NCBI GenBank assembly: GCA_010092775.1 | Contig: JAADYZ010000519.1 | Location: 1-5,063 of the forward strand | Source: Chloroflexota bacterium | Lineage (GTDB): Bacteria; Chloroflexota; Anaerolineae; Aggregatilineales; UBA3940 | DNA length: 5,063 bases | Direction of reading: 5' to 3' | Shown here: positions 1 through 5,063 of the stretch, one piece after another | Layout: each line of letters starts with the position of its first letter | Numbering within the stretch: position 1 is the stretch's first letter | Program-made: the position numbers and the translations under genes | The notes under the pieces: generated by a model | The model's input: the letters and a program-made list of their open reading frames with translations, nothing else | Databases searched by the model: none | What the model was told of the DNA's origin: nothing

Positions 1-389
1 ATGTTGAGATGTGTCCCCATTAGCAGGGTCACCTGATGGCGCTTTGCCTGGCGCAACAGCCGCCAGATGTTCCGGGGCCACACGCGCTGAATCTCATCAA
101 TCAACAAGGCATCGAGGTCGGCAATCTCGCTGGATAGACTGTGCTGCCCCAGTGGAACGTACTCGAAACCAATCCGCCAATCGCGATCTTCCAGCAGCAG
201 ACCGATCCCACGCAACATGGTGGATTTACCGCGCCCTTTGCGTCCGATGAACTGCACGTGCAGCCGACCATCACGCTCAAGTTGATCCGCCAGAGCACGG
301 ATTGGGGAGGGGAGAACCGCCAGCGCGGCCCATTCATCGTCCGTCACCGAACGAAACGGGTTCGATTGATAGCCAATTTTCGGGAACAT
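1..389 (-). CDS. P-loop (AAA-type) ATPase, 5' part only, runs off the left edge
   Basis: Reading the minus strand from the ATG at 389 gives 129 uninterrupted codons before the window ends, so the C-terminal part is missing. An NPFR motif sits at residues 10-13. A Walker A motif, GRKGRGKST, lies at 49-57, and a Walker B, DALLIDEIQ, at 93-101. A hydrophobic strand ending in GTH (121-127) is in the place of a sensor-1 strand. The short spacing between Walker A and Walker B and the NPF-type start resemble AAA ATPases of the ExeA/TniB style; this is a family-level resemblance only. The start overlaps the stop of the upstream caspase gene (TGATG) and no Shine-Dalgarno sequence is visible, so translation is probably coupled by termination-reinitiation. 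That makes it part of the same operon and a likely cytoplasmic partner of the caspase protein. Any domain fused after the ATPase core would lie outside the window. The coding call is firm; the precise family is not. Confidence 0.85.
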   Translation of the reverse strand, partial: MFPKIGYQSNPFRSVTDDEWAALAVLPSPIRALADQLERDGRLHVQFIGRKGRGKSTMLRGIGLLLEDRDWRIGFEYVPLGQHSLSSEIADLDALLIDEIQRVWPRNIWRLLRQAKRHQVTLLMGTHLN

Positions 390-2365
390 CAATAGTCGCG
401 GGCGCAGCGGAAACCGAGGTCGATCATGCTGCTATCGGGGTCGAGGGTGGTGCGGTAAGTGGTGGCCTGTGCGAAGGCGGCCAAGGCCCAAGACCCGCCA
501 CGTACCACGCGCAGATCACCGTCTGCGTCGGCCACCCACTCGCGCAGGTTGCCGCTCAGGTCAACCACACCCACCCATGACGCGCCAAACGGTCGGCTGC
601 CCACCTCAGCGGAACTGCCACCGGCTGTCTCACTGAAGACCACATAAGCTGGCACAAAGGTATCACCCCAGGGGTAGCGCAGACCGTCCGGGCCGCGGGC
701 CACATAATCCCACTCGGCGTCTGTTGGGAGGCGCGCCGACCGTGCCTCGCAGTGCGCCTCTGCCTCCGACCAGGTCACCGAGTCGCGCGGGACCTGATCG
801 CCGGAGTAGCGCCCGAAGTCGCCATACTGCTTGTTGGTGACCTCATTCACGTCGATCCAAAACGGCTCTTCAAGGCAGATCTCACCTTGCGCCCCGCGAT
901 CCAAACAGCCGACGGGCACCAGCGCCATGGGTACGCCGTCCATATCGGCAACAACCGGCGTCCACTCCTCATTGGCTGACACGCCTTGTTCAGCCAGATC
1001 GAGAATCGCCAGGGTGGGCGTTGCTGCGGGCGACTCCGTTTGGGCCAGCACCCGCCGCACATCCAGTACATCGCCCCAGATCAAACCACCGACGGCAGCA
1101 GCGATAATCACCAGGGACCCTACTAGCACCCACAGCGGGGTAGACAAAGCAGAACGCTGCACCGGTGGGACGGGCATCGTCGGACGGTTGGGGCGCGTCT
1201 TGACTTTGGGATCGGGCTGGCTCACCGGGGTTGGCGGCACCGGCTCGAAGATCTCTGGCGTAACGCGGCGGCGCGGGCCGACCTGGGTGTCATCTTCCGA
1301 GGCATCCATCTCATAGAATGCCACCGGCGGAACGGCGACAATGGGCTTTTCACGTTCTAGTTTGGTGACGTTGGTGACTGGCATCAGATCGCGCAGGGCC
1401 GCGCGGGCTGCGGAGCGGACCATCAAATCGCGATCATCGTTCGCTAAGTCTTGAATGGCAGCCAGGGCTGTCGCAGCTTGCTTGGCATTGTCCACGTCTT
1501 CGCAGAATTCTCGCAGTTCACTGACCACAATCAGCCGTTGGGTCGGATCATGGCTGTTTGCCAGGCTTAGCAGTCGTTGGGGCAGTTCCTCCACCGGACG
1601 AATGGCTAAAACGAAGTCGCCGCCCTGACTACCCATCAACTGGGCGTATTGCGGCGTCTGATGCGAGCGAGAGTGCTGCGCCACCTGATCTTGCAGATAG
1701 CCCGCCAGATGAAAAGCGCGCAGGATGCCGCCGGGCATGGGTGCGGCCCCGCGCAGCCCTTGCAACAAGAATCCTGTGAATAGCGCGTGACCGTCTGGCC
1801 CCCACATATCGCTCACCGCTTGATCTCGCGTGCCGGCGGTGATGACCTGCCGGGTAGGATTGCTGAGGTAGGTTTCGATCTGACGGGCGCGGGCGTCACC
1901 GCGCATGGTGGCGAAGCCGGAAAAACAGGCATCGATCAGGAAGAGCACATGCTTGGCATGGATTCGCTCGGCGGCGGTGTGGGTCAGTTCGTCCATGGCC
2001 AGCAGGGTGTCTTCGTAGGCTGGCTCAGCATCCGCCGGGACGATGTAGCCGACCTCACCGACCGCAGTATCCAGTGTGACGCCGTGCGCCGCGATGTAGA
2101 TCAACACGCGGTCATCCGGGCCAACCTTATTGAGGCGCGAAAACGGGTCAGTCAATTTGCGCCGGATGTTGCGCTGGCTGGCCTCTTCATTGAGCAGCGT
2201 GATGATGTTATCCGCCGGGAAGTCAAGTTCGCTGACCAGGAGATCGGCCAGTGATTCTGCGCCCTTGGTGGCGGTCGAGAGGGCGGGGAAGGCGGCGTAA
2301 GCGTCAATACCGATGATCAAGGCATGCGAATTTGCATAGTATGGATTGTATTGTTTGCTGGCCAT
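389..2365 (-). CDS. Caspase-like (peptidase C14) protein with HEAT-like segment, transmembrane helix and C-terminal FGE-sulfatase-fold domain
   Basis: This 658-residue protein is modular. Residues 11-256 form a caspase/metacaspase-type domain: a first strand ALIIGIDAY (15-23), catalytic His94 in IAAHG and catalytic Cys147 in DACFSG. A GTRDQ segment (178-182) has an acid where metacaspases bind a basic P1 residue, so cleavage after Lys/Arg is an inference. Residues about 262-328 are helical and HEAT-repeat-like (VRSAARAALRDL). A Pro-rich linker (about 340-408) with several Lys/Arg leads to one hydrophobic helix (411-430). Residues about 470-656 are an FGE-sulfatase/SUMF1-type fold, shown by EVTNKQY, RLPTDAEWDYVARG, YPWGD, DLSGNLREW, VRGGSW and LGFRCA. 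The residues matching both catalytic cysteines of human FGE are not cysteine, so formylglycine synthesis is unlikely. Basic residues before the helix predict caspase inside and FGE fold outside. The start at 2365 has an AAGG-type ribosome site 8 bases upstream, and the next gene overlaps its stop. Substrate and trigger are unknown. Confidence 0.93.
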   Translation of the reverse strand: MASKQYNPYYANSHALIIGIDAYAAFPALSTATKGAESLADLLVSELDFPADNIITLLNEEASQRNIRRKLTDPFSRLNKVGPDDRVLIYIAAHGVTLDTAVGEVGYIVPADAEPAYEDTLLAMDELTHTAAERIHAKHVLFLIDACFSGFATMRGDARARQIETYLSNPTRQVITAGTRDQAVSDMWGPDGHALFTGFLLQGLRGAAPMPGGILRAFHLAGYLQDQVAQHSRSHQTPQYAQLMGSQGGDFVLAIRPVEELPQRLLSLANSHDPTQRLIVVSELREFCEDVDNAKQAATALAAIQDLANDDRDLMVRSAARAALRDLMPVTNVTKLEREKPIVAVPPVAFYEMDASEDDTQVGPRRRVTPEIFEPVPPTPVSQPDPKVKTRPNRPTMPVPPVQRSALSTPLWVLVGSLVIIAAAVGGLIWGDVLDVRRVLAQTESPAATPTLAILDLAEQGVSANEEWTPVVADMDGVPMALVPVGCLDRGAQGEICLEEPFWIDVNEVTNKQYGDFGRYSGDQVPRDSVTWSEAEAHCEARSARLPTDAEWDYVARGPDGLRYPWGDTFVPAYVVFSETAGGSSAEVGSRPFGASWVGVVDLSGNLREWVADADGDLRVVRGGSWALAAFAQATTYRTTLDPDSSMIDLGFRCARDY

Positions 2366-2424
2366 CGCGTTTCGCCTTGCGATCGGTAAACAGCCGATTG
2401 ATGCTGGCCCCGGACGTTATCCTG

Positions 2425-2435
2425 ATTATATACCA
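2425..2435 (-). promoter_or_regulatory. Probable extended -10 promoter of the caspase-ATPase operon
   Basis: On the minus strand this reads TGG followed by TATATAAT, which contains a perfect TATAAT (2430-2425) and, one register earlier, TGG-TATATA, an extended -10. No good -35 hexamer is found 16-18 bases upstream, so the extended -10 would have to compensate. The predicted start near 2418 leaves a leader of about 50 bases before the ATG at 2365. It is the only AT-rich patch in this intergenic region facing the caspase gene. Confidence 0.45.
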
Positions 2436-2553
2436 TCGCCAAACGCAAGCACGACCGCGATGCAACAAACCCATGACAAATGCGTCCAGCGCCTAAGCCA
2501 CCCGCTACACTCCAAACAGGTGCTTTAGCCCCCCTGTGCACATCAGACGTCCT

Positions 2554-2582
2554 ATGACAGCGCGCGGCGTGGTCGTTACAAT
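2554..2582 (+). promoter_or_regulatory. Sigma-70-type promoter of the moeA gene
   Basis: A -35 element ATGACA (2554-2559, five of six to TTGACA) is separated by exactly 17 bases from a -10 element TACAAT (2577-2582, five of six to TATAAT). Transcription would start near 2589, giving a leader of about 40 bases. The leader contains a purine-rich AAGAGAG (2611-2617) as a weak ribosome binding site, 11 bases before the ATG at 2629. It is separate from the oppositely directed caspase promoter about 120 bases away. Confidence 0.6.
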
Positions 2583-2628
2583 CTGTGGCGAAGCGTTGTC
2601 GTAGATTGGTAAGAGAGCAGACCCAGTT

Positions 2629-3864
2629 ATGCCGCGATTTTTCGATCACCTTATGGACGCCGACGAGGCTCTCGCCTTGTTCCTAAAGCATGCCACGCCC
2701 CTCAGCGATCGTGAGATCGTTGCCACAGAGCAGGCCATCGGTCGGGTGGCAGCGCGAGACATCACTTCGCCACAGCCCCTACCGGAATTCCCGCGCAGTA
2801 CGGTCGATGGTTACGCCGTGCGCCAGCGCGATGCCGCCGCCTGTGGTCCGGATTGCCACGTTTTGCTAGCGCTCGTCGGTGAGCTGCCGATGGGGCAAGC
2901 GCCTGCTATCGATATCGGGCCGGGTGAGACGGTACTCGTGCATACCGGCGGGATGCTGCCCCGGAATGCCGATGCAGTGGTAATGCTGGAAGACACGGAG
3001 CTAGAGGGCAGGGCCGTCACCATTATGAAAGAAGTGCGACACGGCGACAACGTCATCAAGGTTGGGGAAGATGTTCGCCCCGGCCAGACGGTCATCCCGG
3101 CAGGGCATCGTTTGCGACCACAAGATATTGGTGGCCTGCTCGCACTAGGCATCATCCAGATTGACGTTGTGCGCCAACCGCGAGTGATGATCTTCTCCAG
3201 CGGCGATGAAGTGATTGATCCGGCAGACATGACACGCCCAGGACAGGTACGCGACGTGAACAGCTACACCGTCTTTGGTCTGGCCCAACAAGCCGGTGCT
3301 GTCGCTGAGCGCTGTGGTATCCTGCCCGATGATCTAGCGGTCCTGCGATCTGCTCTGGCGGATGCGATGGCTGCTCGCCCTGACATGATCGTCTTGTCTG
3401 CGGGCAGTTCCGTCTCAGATCGCGATCATACACCCACCGTCTTGCGGGAGTTGGGCCAGCCCGGCGTTCTTGTGCATGGCATTGCCATCAAACCGGGCAA
3501 ACCTACCTTGCTTGGCGCAGCCGGATCAACCTTATTGATGGGCCTACCCGGCAACCCCATGAGCGCGATGGTGCAGTTCATGATCTACGGCATGCCCGCC
3601 CTCTATAAACAGCAAGGCAGCGCCCTCCCGAGCAGCAAGCTGCTGCGCCTCAGGCTAAAGCAGGCATGGCGCAGCAGTGCAGAACGCGCCGAATACGTCC
3701 CTTGTCGCATTGAAGCTAACGAAACCGGTGAATTCGAAGTGCGGCCCATTCCCTACAAGAGCAACCTGATCTTCCGGCTGGTTGAGGCAAATGGCTTGTT
3801 CCACGTTCCGCAGACCACGACGCTGCTCGAAGCGGGAACACAAGTCGATGTGCGTCTGTTTTAG
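2629..3864 (+). CDS. moeA: MoeA-family molybdopterin molybdenumtransferase
   Basis: This 411-residue protein has the usual full MoeA length. MoeA inserts molybdate into adenylylated molybdopterin, the last general step of molybdenum-cofactor synthesis, in the cytoplasm. Family signatures appear in order: STVDGYAVR (57-65, with Asp60 matching the metal/pterin-site Asp of E. coli MoeA), VHTGGMLPRNADAVV (104-118), the GEDVRPGQ...AGHRLRPQDIGGLLALG stretch (146-174), and the MoCF-like domain III from about 184 with FSSGDE (189-194). Then come SAGSSVSDRD (257-266), KPGKP (288-292) and GLPGNP (305-310). The C-terminal beta-barrel domain IV covers about 330-411. The usual GGVSVG loop is AGSSVSD here, a variation that is also seen in MoeA-like proteins. 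The ATG at 2629 has an AAGAGAG site; an in-frame ATG at 2653 is a possible shorter start but has no ribosome site. No other cofactor gene lies in the window, and the gene has its own promoter. An assignment to tungsten instead of molybdenum cannot be excluded from sequence alone. Confidence 0.94.
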   Translation: MPRFFDHLMDADEALALFLKHATPLSDREIVATEQAIGRVAARDITSPQPLPEFPRSTVDGYAVRQRDAAACGPDCHVLLALVGELPMGQAPAIDIGPGETVLVHTGGMLPRNADAVVMLEDTELEGRAVTIMKEVRHGDNVIKVGEDVRPGQTVIPAGHRLRPQDIGGLLALGIIQIDVVRQPRVMIFSSGDEVIDPADMTRPGQVRDVNSYTVFGLAQQAGAVAERCGILPDDLAVLRSALADAMAARPDMIVLSAGSSVSDRDHTPTVLRELGQPGVLVHGIAIKPGKPTLLGAAGSTLLMGLPGNPMSAMVQFMIYGMPALYKQQGSALPSSKLLRLRLKQAWRSSAERAEYVPCRIEANETGEFEVRPIPYKSNLIFRLVEANGLFHVPQTTTLLEAGTQVDVRLF

Positions 3865-3888
3865 AACAGACCCGCCAGCACATGCCCG

Positions 3889-3916
3889 TTGACAATTCGG
3901 GCGTTACGACTATGAT
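3889..3916 (+). promoter_or_regulatory. Near-consensus sigma-70 promoter of the secreted-protein gene
   Basis: A perfect -35 hexamer TTGACA (3889-3894), a 16-base spacer and TATGAT (3911-3916, five of six) form the strongest promoter in the window. The predicted start is near 3923, leaving an untranslated leader of about 85 bases. It begins only 25 bases after the moeA stop, so the downstream gene is probably transcribed on its own and strongly. Confidence 0.72.
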
Positions 3917-3927
3917 AGACATTAATG

Positions 3928-3958
3928 GGGTGCTGTGGGCGATGCGCCTGCAGCACCC
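3928..3958 (+). other. Stable hairpin at the 5' end of the predicted leader (or terminator of moeA)
   Basis: The arms GGGTGCTG (3928-3935) and CAGCACCC (3951-3958) pair perfectly. Inside them two G-U wobbles (3936/3950 and 3937/3949) and a second stem GGCG/CGCC (3938-3941 with 3945-3948) continue the helix. The result is 14 stacked pairs closed by an ATG triloop. It starts about five bases after the predicted transcription start, as in transcripts protected from decay by a 5' stem-loop. No run of T follows, which argues against a classical intrinsic terminator, but it could also stop moeA read-through. Confidence 0.6.
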
Positions 3959-3995
3959 ATGTTTAGATACATGACACACGCAGTTTTCCGTTTTC

Positions 3996-4000
3996 AGGAG
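3996..4000 (+). promoter_or_regulatory. Strong Shine-Dalgarno site
   Basis: AGGAG, within AGGAGAG, lies 8 bases before the ATG at 4009. It is the best ribosome binding site in the window and settles the start of the secreted-protein gene. With the near-consensus promoter it suggests high expression. Confidence 0.8.
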
Positions 4001-4008
4001 AGATCATT

Positions 4009-4953
4009 ATGTTTAGACGCTTGTTGAGTTCGTCAGCAATCGCGCTGGTGTTACTGACGCTGGTAGCTGCCACAGCAGCGCCTACCCTGGCACAGACAGG
4101 TGACCCCGCGATCGCAATCAGCGATGCCTCGGTCACCGTCATCGAAGGATCGATTGCCGCGGAAATCCTGGTCGCCCTGGCCACACAACCTGAAGCCGAT
4201 GTGGCGTTAAGCTTTTCCTTTGCCAATGGCGAGGCAAACGTCACGATGGTGTCGCCTTCACTGCCCTTCACACCTGCCAACTGGACGGAAGAACGCACGC
4301 TGACCATCAGCGCGACGGTAGATGGCACCGATGAAGGCGTCCACACAGACACGCTGACTATCAGCGCGACGAGCGATGATCCAGCCTACAATGGCACAGC
4401 CGCCGTCTTCACGGGTGGGGCTGGGAGCAGCAATAATGAAGTGACGATCCAGATTCGAGACGCGGCCAACCTGCTAGATGACCCCAGCTTTGAACTGCCC
4501 GTCTCCCAGTCTGAGTGGCGGCTGGTGGCCCAAGCCGGGTTAGGCGGGTCTTTTTCGCACCCAGCGGCGCTTGATGGCAGCTCCGTCTTGCTGCGCACAA
4601 CCTCATCGATCGAAACGCTTAAGTACGCTGCCCAACGTATCGGCAACCTGAATGGCCTGGCTGGCGATGAGTTCACCTTCAGCTATTCGATTGCAGGCTT
4701 AGGGGTTGGCGAAGATGGCGTGATTGCAACGCGCATCCTGTTGACCCGTCCAGGGATCGACGAACCAGAAGAAGTCACGGTGTCTACCTGCGGCTATGTG
4801 GGCCCACGTGGCGACATCAACTGGCAGACCCTTACCTGTTCCGTGACGGCCACAGATGATTACACCGCAGTCGAAGTGTTCTTTGGCTGGCAGGGCCTCA
4901 CAAGTGGTTTGGTCGGCTACGACGTGGCCCAACTCGACCTCGTCCGCCCCTAG
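4009..4953 (+). CDS. Secreted protein with Calx-beta-like and jelly-roll-like beta-sandwich domains, function unknown
   Basis: The 314-residue protein begins with a clear Sec signal peptide: MFRR, a hydrophobic core (about 5-24), and a probable cleavage after Ala28 or Gln29 (PTLAQ). Residues about 34-150 look like a Calx-beta-type or related immunoglobulin-like domain: a strand SVTVIEG, alternating strands, WTEERTLTISATVDGTDEG and DTLTISATSDDPAYNG. A second beta-rich part (about 154-314) opens with NLLDDPSFELP, the start typical of carbohydrate-binding or galactose-binding jelly-roll modules (compare NLLxNGSFE), and ends with YDVAQLDLV, as such modules often do. Cys261 and Cys277 are the only cysteines and could form a disulfide outside the cell. 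No catalytic motif, LPXTG signal, lipobox or C-terminal membrane anchor is present. It may be an adhesin, a surface-matrix component or a glycan-binding protein; none of these is shown. It has its own promoter, strong ribosome site and downstream hairpin, so it appears to be a single-gene unit. Confidence 0.88.
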   Translation: MFRRLLSSSAIALVLLTLVAATAAPTLAQTGDPAIAISDASVTVIEGSIAAEILVALATQPEADVALSFSFANGEANVTMVSPSLPFTPANWTEERTLTISATVDGTDEGVHTDTLTISATSDDPAYNGTAAVFTGGAGSSNNEVTIQIRDAANLLDDPSFELPVSQSEWRLVAQAGLGGSFSHPAALDGSSVLLRTTSSIETLKYAAQRIGNLNGLAGDEFTFSYSIAGLGVGEDGVIATRILLTRPGIDEPEEVTVSTCGYVGPRGDINWQTLTCSVTATDDYTAVEVFFGWQGLTSGLVGYDVAQLDLVRP

Positions 4954-4978
4954 TCGTTTAGACTCAATTGTTGCAGGT

Positions 4979-5010
4979 CAGGCCGCCACCCGTTGAAGGG
5001 CGGCGGCCTG
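4979..5010 (+). terminator. Terminator-like hairpin after the secreted-protein gene
   Basis: CAGGCCGCCACCC (4979-4991) pairs with GGGCGGCGGCCTG (4998-5010), giving 12 of 13 pairs with one A-C mismatch (4988/5001) and a six-base loop. It begins 25 bases after the stop at 4953. Only a broken T stretch (TGTGCTTT) follows, so it is a weak intrinsic terminator or a 3' protective stem. The bases from 5011 to 5063 show no further feature. Confidence 0.6.
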
Positions 5011-5063
5011 TGTGCTTTCGGCTCCTACTGCATCGTGTTTTTGCCGCTCGATCGATCTATCAG

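Noticed and set aside
392..502. C-terminal FGE/C-type-lectin-like end as a diversity-generating retroelement target
   Set aside because: FGE-fold C-termini are common retroelement targets, but this stretch is not rich in AAC/AAT-type codons, no near-identical template repeat is visible, and no reverse transcriptase gene lies in the window.
1787..2254. 155-codon open frame on the plus strand opposite the caspase domain
   Set aside because: It lies wholly antisense to a well-supported domain whose catalytic motifs are intact, shows no recognisable motif and has no ribosome site. It is a by-product of GC-rich codon usage.
2535..2542. TGTGCACA palindrome just upstream of the moeA -35 element
   Set aside because: An 8-base palindrome is too short to call an operator, and no second copy or half-site was seen near either promoter.
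2317..2649. 110-codon minus-strand frame extending across the divergent promoter region
   Set aside because: It overlaps the caspase start in another frame, covers both promoters and the moeA start, and resembles no protein.
2811..3230. 139-codon minus-strand frame inside moeA
   Set aside because: It is antisense to conserved MoeA motifs and has a low-complexity Ser/Pro/Thr-rich translation typical of a shadow frame.

Overview
The window holds four protein genes on moderately GC-rich DNA. Two lie on the minus strand (an ATPase cut by the left edge, and a caspase-like protease fused to a formylglycine-generating-enzyme (FGE)-fold domain). Two lie on the plus strand (a molybdenum-cofactor gene of the MoeA family, and a secreted beta-rich protein). 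The architecture, a caspase joined by a proline-rich linker and a membrane helix to an FGE-fold domain with an AAA-type ATPase beside it, plus a Calx-beta-like exported protein, suggests a free-living Chloroflexota (Anaerolineae-like) bacterium. This placement comes from gene style alone, with no marker gene to confirm it.

Layout. Positions 1-389 (minus) are the first 129 codons of a P-loop ATPase. Its start codon overlaps the stop of the upstream gene by one base (TGATG). Positions 389-2365 (minus) are the caspase/HEAT-like/transmembrane/FGE-fold protein. A 263-bp divergent intergenic region follows (2366-2628), with a recognisable promoter for each direction. Positions 2629-3864 (plus) are a full-length MoeA-type molybdenumtransferase. 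Positions 3865-4008 carry a near-consensus sigma-70-type promoter, a 14-bp hairpin right at the predicted start of the transcript, and a strong Shine-Dalgarno site. Positions 4009-4953 (plus) are a signal-peptide protein with two apparent beta-sandwich domains, followed by a terminator-like hairpin (4979-5010). The last 50 bases show no feature.

How the genes may work together. The two minus-strand genes form a tight operon and are the most interesting part of the window. Charge distribution predicts that the caspase domain is cytoplasmic and the FGE-fold domain is outside the membrane. The FGE-fold domain has lost both catalytic cysteines of true FGE, so it looks like a sensor or binding module, not an enzyme. 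A plausible but unproven reading is a membrane-spanning caspase switch, with the coupled ATPase as a cytoplasmic partner, in the style of bacterial conflict or programmed-death systems. The moeA gene and the secreted protein each have their own promoter and no evident functional tie to that operon.
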